A stretch of DNA of 24,698 bases from Rhodocollybia butyracea. Lineage: Eukaryota; Basidiomycota; Agaricomycetes; Agaricales; Omphalotaceae. Position 1 is the stretch's first letter. Each line of letters starts with the position of its first letter. The notes beneath the pieces were generated by a model that did no database searches, was not told the origin of the DNA, and saw only the letters and a list, made by a program, of their open reading frames with translations. The stretch is from assembly GCA_015501585.1 (NCBI GenBank), contig JADNRY010000830.1:1-24698 (forward strand), given 5' to 3'. This document shows, piece by piece, positions 1-10,455 of this stretch. Made by a program: the position numbers and the translations under genes.

Positions 1-43
1 CTTGAGCTTCCGGATGTACGTTGATCCCACAAATTTGAAATAA

Positions 44-754
44 TTGGAATGTCCGATTAACGTTATGAGATATAGGTGGGACATAACCAAGAGTTTGAAT
101 GGCGGACCCATCACCAAGCCAAATCGCTTATGCTCGAGCATTATAGAGAACATGCGGCTGCTTTCGGATGATGCTGACGATTTACGACTCTGGTTGCATG
201 GGGATGCTATAACAGAGAGAAACAGAGTTATCCAAGAACTCGATAACAAGATAGCTGCAGAGGCGGTTCGGGAGGAAATCCAGAAAGAGGAAATGGTTTG
301 CGCAGAAGAGACTGCTTTGAAAGTCAAGGTGGTTGCTGATCAGAAGAAGAAAAGGCTGGAAGATCTTCGTCTCCAATCCGCGGCTACATCAGATATTGCG
401 TTCGATGGCACAACTCTAATGGACTCAGATGTCACAACTCTAATGGACTCAGATGTCACAACTCTAATGGACTCAGATGTTACAACTCTCATGGACTCAG
501 ATTCCACTTCATTGACTTCGTCATTTTCAGAAGTTCATACCATTGAAGCAGTTCAATCTGCCACTTCCTCTACTTCAACTCTTTTGAACAACGGAGAAAG
601 TTCCTCTCCCAAAAAGAGAAAACCAACGGATGTCGTGTCTAGAGATGTTAAAGGTAAAGGTCTAGGAGGTGTTAAGCGACCCAAACAGGGTGCAGATTCC
701 ACTATTACCGTCAATACGACTGTTCAAAGTGTAGAAATGGAGGTTGGAGAATGA
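44..754 (+). CDS. Unrecognised coiled-coil, Ser/Thr-rich protein, 3' part
   Basis: An open frame of about 230 codons ends in TGA at 752-754. It opens right after a TAA with a TTG; the first ATG is at 65, and an AG at 74-75 could equally be a splice acceptor, so this is probably the last exon of a gene whose 5' part lies left of the window. Residues ~55-110 are rich in Glu, Lys and Ala with coiled-coil character. Four copies of an 8-residue unit (TTLMDSDV) follow, then a Ser/Thr-rich stretch, a PKKRKP motif that looks like an SV40-type nuclear localisation signal, and a Lys/Gly tail. AATAAA at 821-826 could serve polyadenylation. I do not recognise the family; a nuclear role is inferred only from the basic motif. 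Confidence 0.5.
   Translation: MECPINVMRYRWDITKSLNGGPITKPNRLCSSIIENMRLLSDDADDLRLWLHGDAITERNRVIQELDNKIAAEAVREEIQKEEMVCAEETALKVKVVADQKKKRLEDLRLQSAATSDIAFDGTTLMDSDVTTLMDSDVTTLMDSDVTTLMDSDSTSLTSSFSEVHTIEAVQSATSSTSTLLNNGESSSPKKRKPTDVVSRDVKGKGLGGVKRPKQGADSTITVNTTVQSVEMEVGE
410..505 (+). repeat. 24-bp coding minisatellite, 4 copies
   Basis: Four head-to-tail 24-bp units start at 410, 434, 458 and 482. Units 1-3 differ only at the last base (Val GTC to GTT, synonymous). Unit 4 has a synonymous Leu change (CTA to CTC) and changes in its last codon. The period is eight codons, so copy-number change keeps the frame. Confidence 0.9.
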
Positions 755-1440
755 CTGAACCTGATTTTGGTTTACTTACCGTTTGTAATGTAATACTAGG
801 AACTCAAGAAACTGTACCATAATAAATAGCTGAAAATGTTAGTCAAATCAATAAAATTAAGATATGGTCCTTAATACAACAGGCCACTTCTAAATAAATG
901 AGTGCTCCATGGGATACGACTGACCTTCCGCTACATTAGCGACAGACGCTCACCTGGTGAAATCCGACGAAGGTGGAGAACAAAGCACCTGCAATGCAAG
1001 TTGATGCCCATTGTGCAGAACAAGAAATGAAGCAAACAGTCTAGTGGCAAGCAGTGATTGAGATCATCCTCAATCCTGTATTACCCTCACCTCTCAATAA
1101 ACAACCATGAGCAAACGGGATTTCTTTTCCTTGGTATTGTTATGTAGGTTAAAGCTGTAGGAGAGGTGCTTGAAAGTGTGCAGACACCTCCAGGATATGT
1201 TTATCCCCTGACATCACCTAATGATCAACCCCCATAGTGTCGGTAGTTTACTTCTATTCCAATCTCACTCCGCATTTCTTGGTAATCACCGTGCATGACT
1301 CGGTAACACCATACCTCCTCACTTCAGAATGATTGTATACGGTTTTCTACGGACATTGTACATGTATGTAATGCATTTCACCGTTCTGTCCTTGCAAGTG
1401 GAACAAAAGAAGCTTCTTCCACATAAAACTCCATTACACT
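755..1440. other. Intergenic, no gene seen
   Basis: I see no sustained open frame or protein similarity here. AATAAA at 821-826 and a second AATAAA-like site near 850 could be 3'-end signals for the upstream gene. The stretch up to 1440 may hold highly decayed 5' sequence of the LINE, but no reverse-transcriptase motif is readable before about 1450. Confidence 0.5.
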
Positions 1441-3133
1441 GTTCAAAAACCTCTTACGATCTCCTTAAATTCAACTCTTATCATTGACAAAAGGCTGCGA
1501 GAATGGGCAGACGCTGCTGATGCCCTCCCAGCCACACAAAACGGCTTTCGGGAAGGGTATAGAACGCACAACAACTCCTTCATACTCAGATCAGCTATCG
1601 AACAGGCTCAGGCCGAGGATAAATCGCTCCATGTAGCCTTCATAGATCTGAAGAATGCATTCCCATCAACCGACTTACCTACGCTATGGCTAAAGCTTAA
1701 CCGGCTTGGACTGTCTGGTCCTGTTTTTGATTGGCTAAGAATGCTGTACGCTAGGATGTTGTACGTGGTAAGGCACAGCACTGAAGTTTCAGCAACATTC
1801 AAAAGTCTGGTAGGTTTGTTAACGGGAGATACACTCTCCTATGTTATGGAACAGGTACTTCGCTGACCTCAATATCCCTAAACACCAAGATGATATCGCT
1901 CTACATGGCATCGCTGTGTCCCAAGTCGAACAAGCTGACGATGTAGCTATCTGGTCAACGTCTTCTCACGTCCCGCAACTTAAACTCGATGCATTCTTTC
2001 GCTGGTGCGCACAAAACTCAATGACAATCAGTGTCAAGAAAACAAAATCGATGTTATTCGGCGCTATCTCCCGCTCCCCACCCTCTTCCACAATTAACGG
2101 AGAGAATATTGATTGGCTGGATCACCACAAATACGTTGGGGTGATCTTCACGTCAACTACAAGGCAAATCTTCTCTTCCTTCTACAAGAATAAGACCGAG
2201 AAAGCTAGAAATGTAATCCAAGCGATGTTTGCTATAGAACCTATGATGGGTTGTCTACACCCTAAAGAAGGTCTTACACTATACTGGGCAAGAGTGGACC
2301 CTCATTTGACTTTCGGCTGCGAGGTGGCCATCGATGTCAATAAAGGTGTAACAGACACATTGGGAAGGATCCAGATCCTGTACCTAAGAAGGCTCCTTGG
2401 ACTACACAGCTGGTCTACCATCGCACCTCTATTCTCGGAAACCGGGGTAATGCCTTTAATGTACAGAAGAGCGGATCTAGCTCTAGGTTTCCTCTTATAC
2501 TTACGGTTGCTACCGTTAACCCACATTGTCAGATGTGCGGTGGAAAACTCTTTCCACTTATGCACTAACGGCCATCCAAATTGGTTGAACAACTTGATGT
2601 TAGTCTTAGCTCGCTTCCCCGTACCTGTACAATGTTCCTTCCAGGACCTCCGAGATGTGGAACGTATCAAGGACATTAAAATTCTCATCGTGAAATCGGC
2701 AGAAGCGACGATTACTACCAACATTCAAGATTCTACACGAATTCACCTGCCACATAACCGGGTTAATTACAACGAAAATGACTTACGGTGCCTTGACATG
2801 CCCCCTCTATCCTTTAAACCTTACCTCATGCACATCAAAATACCAAAACACAGAGATGCGTTCATAAGATTGATTGCCTCGATACATTCCCTGTCGGTGG
2901 AGTGGCTCCGTTACTCAGAAAGAAACAGACCAGCAGTCCCTGCGAATGGCATGTCTGTCGTCTATGCCACTGAGCATGAATGCCATGCTCTCTTGGACTA
3001 TTTGCAGGTACAGAGATATGGGTGCCTGAGGCAAGGTTATGTAGCATACATGAGGGAAATGCTGTCTAGAATCCTGTTCCACTTTTTCTTTCTCATGACA
3101 CACTCTGTACAAGTTATAGTTAAACGCATCTAA
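1441..3133 (+). pseudogene. Non-LTR (LINE) retrotransposon reverse transcriptase, 5'-truncated and frameshifted
   Basis: Part of a LINE-type reverse transcriptase. From about 1450 the first frame reads a thumb-like lead (IIDKRLREW), QNGFREGYRT, then the block-A aspartate in FIDLKNAFPS and the conserved LTGDTLS before running into a stop. At about 1840 the frame moves by one base and continues at 1841 with LWNRYFADL, then QADDVAI, the equivalent of the catalytic Y-x-D-D box (first position Gln). Further blocks follow (KYVGVIFTS; WARVDPHLTFGCEV; RRLLGLHSWS; TETGVMPL-like SETGVMPL), typical of the single-ORF LINEs common in agarics. The C-terminal CCHC-like region is degenerate (HECHALLDY at about 2972-3001). 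Similarity seems to end at 3001, and the open frame to 3133 is probably inserted sequence. Endonuclease and ORF1 are absent. Confidence 0.85.
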
Positions 3134-3343
3134 TACTATATTGCTCAAGTGCCTCGTCCACTTCTGTAGTAGTGACTTTTCTTAATCGTATCTAACATCA
3201 GCGTTGTGCGTCCGGAGGAACCAGCCTCTCAACAAAGCAGCGTTGAGGTTAGATGCCTGCGGCACATATCCCAGACGTGCTATGTGTAGCGTGGAACACA
3301 GCTATTTTTAAATGCGACCACGCCGGTTAAACCTACCTACCTA
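3002..3343 (+). mobile_element. ~340-bp insert with (CCTA)3 tail inside LINE C-terminus
   Basis: This segment interrupts a LINE-like C-terminus: ALLDY is encoded at 2987-3001 and ALVDC at 3344-3358, after which LINE-like sequence resumes. The insert ends in three CCTA units (3332-3343), and short tandem tails are usual at the 3' end of non-LTR elements. The two 15-bp flanks match at 10 of 15 positions, which would fit an old target-site duplication but also two diverged LINE copies. No tRNA-like A or B box was found, so a SINE origin is unsupported. Confidence 0.4.
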
Positions 3344-3541
3344 GCCCTGGTTGACTGTCATCTTATTAGTGAGTGTGAGATCATGCCCAATGGAGACAAA
3401 TTTGTGGAGATGCTGGGGAAGTTCAACTGCGCTGCATCACCGTATACTACGCCTTTCCTCACAACCTCCCTTTACACTGAGTTAGATATGGCCCACGCTG
3501 CTTTTCTCTGCCAATGTATTTCTGATCCTGGAGTACATTAA
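3344..3541 (+). pseudogene. LINE C-terminal fragment after the insert
   Basis: An open stretch of 65 codons ending in TAA at 3539-3541 begins with ALVDC, which corresponds in position and residues to the ALLDY at 2987-3001 of the upstream reverse transcriptase. Its remainder resembles in layout the short helical tail that follows the ALLDC-like motif in agaric LINE polyproteins. It is either the displaced 3' end of the same element or the 3' end of another copy. Confidence 0.45.
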
Positions 3542-3907
3542 ATATCTCTTACAACTTGCCCCTTCCCATTTTGCCTCTGTTGCTCTGCAACAACAGATAT
3601 GGCCATGGTGGTCCACCTGTTTCCTCCCAGGAGTTCTTTATCAGAACTCTCTAGCCTCGCTGGGCCTTCTCTGAGACCACTGTCCAGAATATAACCTCTC
3701 TCATTCAGTCTATTCGTCATCAGAGCAACTGCCTACCTCCAGGTCAACATTGACAATTGGTCCAGGCTAGGGTTACTCAAGGAGTTGGTTATGTGACTGC
3801 CAGGAGCCCTGTGAGGATGATTCTGGCAGATCCTGTACGGGGGCCTTCCGTTACTATCTCTCTCAAGTAAGAATGTCCTGTAATCGTGTCACCCTGACCA
3901 GACTCCA

Positions 3908-4414
3908 GTGTGGTGGCACAACCCCTCTGACCTTCCGGCCAGCTCCGTTGTTCAGGTAAGGTCGGGAGGCCGTGCCTATGGCACAGACCTTGAGAAGCCA
4001 CAACATGTTCTCTTGCAGTGCTCAGGGTTCATGGGGATTCTGGGCTGGCGGAACAGCCTCTCCAACGCTGGGTTCTCATACATTCTCCTTTTTCACAACA
4101 GGGCTTTTTTGGAATCAGATTCGTACAACTACTTGCAGCGGTTTATTTTCCAACCGATACAGGTTATCCCTATAGCTAGGTTTACCCACGAGGTGACACT
4201 GTGCTGGAAGGATGTCATTGAAGGTGGATTTGAGAATCACACTACGGGGCAGACTCAGAGCCAAGTGACCATGAATGATTTTCGTTACTTAGTTTTGTCA
4301 AAGTGTACTATGCAGTTGTTGTTTCTCTCCTACACCACTCTGCAGGCTACTTTCCTCTTTGCGAGTAGAGCTCACGGTAGGATGGCTGTGCCGGCCCGAT
4401 ATTCGGGCAGCTGA
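3908..4414 (+). CDS. Doubtful ORF, unrecognised
   Basis: An open frame of 168 codons with no recognisable domain. Inside it lies an intron-like segment, GTAAGG at 3956 to TTGCAG at 4018 (63 bp), the right size for this genome. Upstream, 3540-3955 contains coding-like stretches in more than one frame broken by stops. This could be a decayed gene or chance. Confidence 0.15.
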   Translation: MWWHNPSDLPASSVVQVRSGGRAYGTDLEKPQHVLLQCSGFMGILGWRNSLSNAGFSYILLFHNRAFLESDSYNYLQRFIFQPIQVIPIARFTHEVTLCWKDVIEGGFENHTTGQTQSQVTMNDFRYLVLSKCTMQLLFLSYTTLQATFLFASRAHGRMAVPARYSGS

Positions 4415-5450
4415 TAAAGTAAAATCATACAAGAAACGTTCTGCGTGCTGCTGACTGATAGAATTGAGCTACAACGCACGCCACTGAGAGAAACTTGTAA
4501 CACGTCAAAAAAATCCGGTTTATTGGTCAACACCCATGTTTGACCTTTCCTACGCAAATCGTTGTGTAAAACAAGTAGCAATGAAATCTCGTCCTTTGTT
4601 CTTTCCCTCTGCTCTACTCCACCTGATTCCTCTCTCTCTCTTGGGCTCTCCGGTGGAAGAATCTATTTTAATATTAGGTTTGATTCAGTGAAATTTGTGT
4701 TTCACGTAATGAATTCGCATCTACCGGTGTCTATAAATCTCTTCAGTTAAGCGACTTACATTCAAGTAGGCATAATCTTTCGTGTCAACAGAGCAGTTAG
4801 AGAATCGGTAGGTGGTTATAACCTATTTCTACCTACCTCTCATTATCGGTATCGTAAAACTTAGCAGACCGGGAAATTACAAAACGAACGCTTAATGTTG
4901 GTAATCCAGTACCAGTAGATTGTTACGGCAAAATAAGGTCCTCGGAATCACGTACAATTAACTCCGTTAGGCATAAATTAAGTTATCAGCGGTTAATGAT
5001 CAAAGCTGTGGTTCACTGGGTAATACGAAGCTCTACGTTGGAGAGCAATTCTGTTACTTCTGCACTAATTACTTCTGTTTTTTGTATCCTATGCTTAAGC
5101 TAGGTAGTGCAAAGAAAAACGGAATGAGCGGAAAGAACGGTACTAATCTGTTCCTTCAACCTGCGACTGCGGGTTCCAGACATAACAAAGTAAGTGGTTC
5201 TTGCCTAAGTAAGGAGGTATGGAAGCATGTTTCCATGAGAATACAGGTTCGCCAACGTCAAGTAGCTATTGCAGTTTGGTGGTCGCCGTGAACTGCGTGC
5301 TCGCTTTAGCCCGCGTCGCTATTCGCAGTACATCTTACAGCCAGAAATGTCTGCAGTAGCTAAGGTTGTACTTGTTTAAGAGCATCGAAAAGTGAAGCTT
5401 CTTTGATTGAATAAGATATAATAATCTGCTCTGTTTGTACTTACTTTCTG
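4415..5450. other. Intergenic, AT-rich, no gene seen
   Basis: No convincing coding sequence or RNA gene. An inverted repeat at 4807-4837 (GGTAGGT ... ACCTACC) encloses the perfect palindrome GGTTATAACC at 4814-4823. Just left of the region, GCCCGA-TAT-TCGGGC around 4397-4411 can form a 6-bp hairpin. Neither has a recognised function. Confidence 0.4.
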
Positions 5451-5576
5451 TCACGAAGATTTTTGAGGAGCATATGTCGCAGGGTCCTTAAAGCCTAGAA
5501 ACTCCCTCTGATCTAATCTCATATCTGATCGATTACTATTGGAAGGGGTAGCCAGCGAGAGAACCGTCATGGTCAT
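5451..5576 (-). CDS. Doubtful short ORF, 41 residues
   Basis: From an ATG at 5576 the minus strand encodes 41 residues with a balanced, protein-like composition (ending FKDPATYAPQKSS) and a TGA at 5451-5453. It may be a fragment of a larger lost gene. No family recognised and no promoter seen. Confidence 0.15.
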   Translation of the reverse strand: MTMTVLSLATPSNSNRSDMRLDQREFLGFKDPATYAPQKSS

Positions 5577-5904
5577 GGCGGAGCCTCGAATCATACAAAT
5601 CTTTGTTACCGCAGTATCTAAAAAGGACATAAGCCGTATTTTGACAAAAAGGAAGACCTGCCTTCCCTGTAAACCGTAATTCCTTTCCCTCCGACGCTTC
5701 TTCTTCACTCCTTCTTATCCCTCATTGCTAAAATATGTATGATGGTTGCGCCTCGACAATATCTTTGCCCCTATCCGCTTTGTACTCGCAAGTTCGTGCG
5801 ACGTTGTTAAATTTTTGCCTTGCATATAGCAACTGATGGATTCCAACAGAGCATTACTTTAAACCAACACCTCTTATTGCCAATGACATATCGATGACCC
5901 TCTG

Positions 5905-7316
5905 ATGTTGCCGGAACCCAATGTCATTCGAAGGGAGAATCAACAGGAACTCATGGAACCCTCAAAGTATGCCACCTTTTCTTGTGAAAGTCCACTCCTC
6001 AATAACTAACTACTGCTTTTTTTAGAAACTCTGTTCCTCGGTCGACACCTATTCTGCGGACTCCACCTACACTTTACACACATGTTGAGGATGTAGCTCC
6101 GCTCGAGGTAAGTTTTTTTACGTTAGGTACAATTAATCCTCACTCTTACCAACAGCAGTTACCAATACCGACTTTCCTTTGGGAGAAATTCACTCGCGAC
6201 GAGAAGATCTCAAACCCCAACGATGATACGGTATGACAACATTCATTTTCCACTTTAGTTTAACTTACTTCGGACGTTGAATAGTAGTGGACAACATCGC
6301 AAGTCTTGGTTTGGTGAATTGCCTGAGAGAACTCCCACACGAGACTATGAAGTTGATGGTTTTAGTGAGTCGGAACGTTCGATTGTACTTACCTTTTGTC
6401 CTAACTAAACATCGCAATACCAAGATCATATGAAACCAGTGGTACCTTACGGTGGTGCTCTACCTCATAGTCGGAGGCCAAACACGAACTCAGAATCTGC
6501 ACAAAATCGGCAGTACTCTGAAGAACCTGCGTTGTGTGAACAGTCCAGCGAACGGCCAACTTTGTGAGTTGATCGTTGTTCATGATTACAGTTTACCGCC
6601 TTCATGTTCTGAATTAAAACATCAGGAAACCGGGGCAGTTACAGAGAGCTGCCCACGTCTATGCTCCCACCTGTAATAACATTTACGAACAAGCTCATCC
6701 CCGTGGGCACTTGACGCCACCGACTCCGACAATGTACGAGCTGCACTTCGACGTCCCCCACTCCCTCAAGCGCCATCTATTGCATCTGATTCTGTGCTTT
6801 CTTATACCCAACCTAATCGTCAAAAATCATACGATGAAAGTGGTGGTTTGTCCACTTCGATGTCGTTCGACGATCATTTCAACGACACCACTTCAAAATC
6901 ACTTCTTCGTCACAGTTCTCCATCTTCTAAAACAAAATCCGGACGTAAGGAAATAAAGAACTCTGGGCTCAAAGCCTTGCAGGGTGTTATACTTCCCAAA
7001 AAATACGTGTGTACTGAATGTCACAAGGAATTTAGACGTCAAGGGAGCTATCGTGGTCATCTACGTACCCATACCTGCTTTCAAAGTAAGTGTTTATTAC
7101 TTGGAATTGAACAACGCTCATGTTTTTCCTATCCAAGATTTCTGGTGTGAAGTGTGTGGTAAAGGTTTCACCGATCTCATCGGTAAAGCAAGGCATAACG
7201 CCAGGTTGACCTGCAAAGCTCCAAACCCTGATCGTCGTGACGATGGCCCCGATCCCAGAGTCAGTGGAAACTTTCGATACTTGTCTGCCATTGACTTTGA
7301 AATGTTTACGAAATGA
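5905..7316 (+). pseudogene. C2H2/C2HC zinc-finger protein, seven exons, frame conflicts
   Basis: Probable sequence-specific DNA-binding nuclear protein. Proposed exons: 5905-5966, 6026-6107, 6156-6230, ~6295-6364, 6425-6563, 6626-7085, 7138-7316, with introns of 48-64 bp and CTAAC-like branch sites. The ATG at 5905 starts MLPEPNVIRRENQQELMEPS. The middle is Ser/Pro-rich and disordered. Finger 1 (about 7005-7076) is C-x2-C-x12-H-x3-H in a YVCTECHKEF context. Finger 2, completed after the 52-bp intron 7086-7137, reads C-x2-C-x12-H-x5-C (WCEVCGKGF), a C2HC variant. The protein ends SAIDFEMFTK, TGA 7314-7316. Two conflicts: exon 3 does not join exon 4 in phase with any GT-AG pair I tried, and exon 6 changes frame at the C5 run 6755-6759. 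It may be a pseudogene or an intact gene with base-calling errors. Target unknown. Confidence 0.65.
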
Positions 7317-7745
7317 TAATTTACAGGGTTCTTTATTAATTATCTTATCTCGCAGTTGTTAAGTACCTTTGTTTTTCAAATCGTAAATATTGACATCAGT
7401 TTTCTTCTATGCGAGTGAATTCACCTGTGAAAGCACTCTTCTGCAACGGCAGGAAACGTTGTAACAGTATTGAGCCAATTGGCAATGGACAAACTTGACT
7501 AATCATCGGTTTTGCAACATCGTCAAGTTTGTTGTGATTGAGCTTCAGCCTTGATAATGTCTACAAGTTCGTTATCTCACTAGTCGTCATCTGACTTAGC
7601 TTCCAACATCTATAAGCTACAGGTACTGTATCAGCCATCTGGCTATATAGTGAGGTCTGATTGTACAACTCTTCTACTTCAGCGTGATCGCAAAGGACAA
7701 GAATTAAATAAATCCTGGTCTTTATGTGTATGATCCTGACCTCGT
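7317..7745. other. Intergenic between zinc-finger gene and Gypsy element
   Basis: No coding sequence recognised on either strand. I looked here for a copy of the sequence at 15738-15894, which a complete Gypsy element should show as its 3' LTR, and found none. The transition from integrase to unrelated sequence is near 7815. Confidence 0.5.
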
Positions 7746-8851
7746 TCACACTGACCAGCTTTTACACGGTCTTGTATGCCTAGACTTACGAGCCGTTTCT
7801 CCTCGTGAGCTAGTCTGAGGGTCACTCTGAGACGCTGACACACACTGTCTCAACATCTGAGTAACAGTACGGTTAACACGCTCGGTCGCCCCATCCGACT
7901 GAGGATGGTAGGCACTGGACATATTAAGCTTCGTGCCCATTAGCTCATGAAGACGCTTCCAAAAAACGCTGGTAAACAGTGAATCACGGTCACTGATTAT
8001 TCGCTTCGGGAGCCCGTGTAACTTATACACATGCTCAAACATAAGCTCGGCAACCTGGCGTGCAGTGTAGGTTGTCTTACACGGTACGAGATGGACCATG
8101 GAAGAAAGTAAGTCAATAATAACACAGATCGAGTCATAGGAACTGTCCCGATTTTTTGACTGTGGGAGGGACCGACAAAGTCAACTCCGATAGCTTCCCA
8201 AGGCAAGGTAGGAATTTCGAGTGGGTTCAGAGGCCCATGCGGCCTCTGGTTATCTGGCTTGCTCATTTTACAAGTATGGCAAGTCTCGCAAAAAGATTTA
8301 GTATCCGAAACCATGTCCTTCCACCAGACATGATCACGAAGATAATCTATCGTTTTTGCAGCACCCAAGTGAGCTAACAATGAGTGAGCTTCGGAGATAA
8401 TTATCTCCTGCACGTTCCGACCATTTACAGCAATACGCGGAATACAGAGAACTCGAGAGTTCTTCTGTTTCAGATAAATTAAGTCATTAGAGACTTCAAA
8501 GTTATGGAAGTCTTTGGGAGCTTCCAGAATCTTCTTAAACAATGGATCCTCATTGTATCTTCCTTTAAGCGCAGCATAAAGGTCAAAACCATCATCGGAA
8601 TGGCTTTACACGCTCAAAAGCGTAGCATCCGATGAACTGTACGGACAGGCGCCCGGATTAACGCCCACGCTGTCAGCGTTGACAGGCGGCGAACTCGAGA
8701 CTTCATTTAAGCTCTGTCCTTCACCACGGCGTGTGGGCACTTTTCCTCGAGCAGGAAGTTTTATAGTGAGTTTTTCTCGATTATTTTCTCGGTTTTGCTC
8801 ACTGTTCACAGTAGTAGACACGCTAATAGAATTTATTTTCGTCAAATTCAC
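7746..8851 (-). pseudogene. Gypsy linker and integrase, 3'-truncated
   Basis: The linker runs in one frame from 8851 to a TAA at 8606-8608, after which the same frame continues (SHSDDGFDLYAALKG) into integrase, so the stop is a point lesion. The zinc-binding domain shows H-x4-H (AHSLLAHLG) and C-x2-C (FCETCHTC). The first catalytic Asp is in GVDFVGPS. In the T6 run 8152-8157 one base is apparently missing, and the chain resumes in the frame containing VIIDLLSSMVHLVP. The remaining catalytic residues are Asp in IISDRD and Glu in GATERVNR, exactly 35 residues between (D,D35E). Similarity stops near 7815 after VTQMLRQCV; the C-terminal part and any chromodomain are missing. Confidence 0.9.
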
Positions 8852-10455
8852 GGTGTTATCGCTTTAGAAGTACTCGGTGTACTCCCGCCCTCCTGGACTC
8901 GCTCACGCGGTCCAAGAACACGAAACCGACCCTTCACACGAGCGGCAAACTCCTTAGAGGTTTCACGCCGACCCGAGTCAGCGCTAGCACCCAACGGATG
9001 GCGCCGCCGAGTACGAGCCTCAACACCAGTGAGAACAGGCATGGACACAGCATGCAGGGCCAAGTGATCATTCCCGGCATCATCATCAAAGATCGTGTAC
9101 TCAGATTGAGCACGAACCGTACCCGGCGCATCATTGATATACAAGCGAGACAAAGCGTCGGATAGGATGTTCTCCTCACCCGGTATGTACTCAGTCTTGT
9201 AATCAAACTCGCCGATTTTTTCCAACCAACGAGCCTGACGCCCGGACAGATTCTTCTGCTTCAGCAGATGGACCAACGCCTTGTGGTCCGTAAACCAGGT
9301 GAACGAAGCACCCTGCAAGAGGTCACGATGTCGAAGCATCGTCTCAACTCCCGCCAGCATCTCCAACTCGTGGACAGCATAATTCTGCTGCGCCGAGTTC
9401 AGCTTAGCGGAATAAAACGCGGCGACCTTGGACTTCTTCCAGTCATCGCCTTGACACACAAATCCGGCAATACTCGCAGAACTCGCATCAGTAACAATCC
9501 AAATAGGCTTGTGCCCAGGTGAGTAATCCAACGGGACACGCGCATAGTTCCTCCAACGGTGAGTAATCTCCTTTATTTCGTCAAATGCCCGTTGCTCAGT
9601 GAAAGTCCACTGAAAAGGAACGGTAGCACCTGTGCGTGCGTGCAGGATGCCCATAGGACCTCGTATCTGAGGTAAGTTATCGGTTAAGTATCCGACGGCG
9701 CCCAGAAAGCCCGCTAACATCTCCTTCGACGTAGGAACTTTCCAGTTGGCGATGGAATCCACCTTCTCTGGATCCATACGGATGCCAGAGTCATCGATTA
9801 CCTGGCCCAGAATTTTCAACTCTGTTGGTAAGAAATTCAATTTCTTCTCGCTCAAGTAGGACTTTTCACGACGAAGGATATCCAGAACCAACTTCACGTG
9901 GCGGACATGATCCTCCAACGTCTCTGAATAAATGACGATATCATCGAGATATACATCCATGAACACGCCAATGTACGACGAGAAGATATTATTCATTATG
10001 GCCTGGTACGTCGCACCACCATTACAGTCGCCGATCTGAATGACCTGACTGTCCATATTGCCGTCAGGTGTAGAAAACCGTAGAGCGAGGAACATGTTCG
10101 GGATAATCCGAATCTGCTCGTAAGCGTCCTTCCCATCAATTAGACTTCGGAAGGGAGCTTTCGCAACCCGCCGGAGTATCCCATCGATATTAGGCAACGG
10201 AGACGCAATCTTGTGAGTATTAGCATTACGAGCCCGCAAGTCAACCACAACGCGAAGTTCATTTTTATCCTTTGTTTTAGGAATGAACATCATTGGAACT
10301 GTATTCCTTGAAGACGTTACCACCCAACGCCCACTTCCACATACGCCTCCGCTTCTCATCCCACTGAGGCGAAAAGCTTCCGGACAGCGAGAGGGACGCC
10401 AAGGGTAAATTTTACTCTCGTCAATTAACGGAATAGTGTGATTGATAGCCCGCAT
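8848..10455 (-). pseudogene. Gypsy reverse transcriptase and RNase H
   Basis: A 535-codon frame. Residues 1-25 are the lead-in to the RT fold (INHTIPLID ... YPWRPSRCPEAF). Residues 30-45 look out of frame: the neighbouring frame gives a more plausible PQWDEKRRR stretch, implying a compensating pair of indels around 10375-10320. The catalytic aspartates are at SLIDGKDAYEQ (Asp107) and in VYLDDIVIYSE (residues 168-178; Y-x-D-D at about 9940-9951). RNase H follows with VTDAS (Asp323), HELE (Glu363), WFTDHKAL (Asp390) and LSDALSR (Asp433). It copies element RNA into DNA and degrades the template. The end, RVQEGGSTPSTSKAITP, is followed by a stop; the chain continues in another frame from 8851. 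Confidence 0.95.

Noticed and set aside
2302..2724. Minus-strand 140-codon frame opposite the LINE
   Set aside because: The plus strand here carries clear reverse-transcriptase C-terminal motifs; the minus frame is a shadow.
7320..7745. 3' LTR of the Gypsy element
   Set aside because: I compared it by eye with the candidate 5' LTR and found no shared TATA box, inverted repeat or end sequence.
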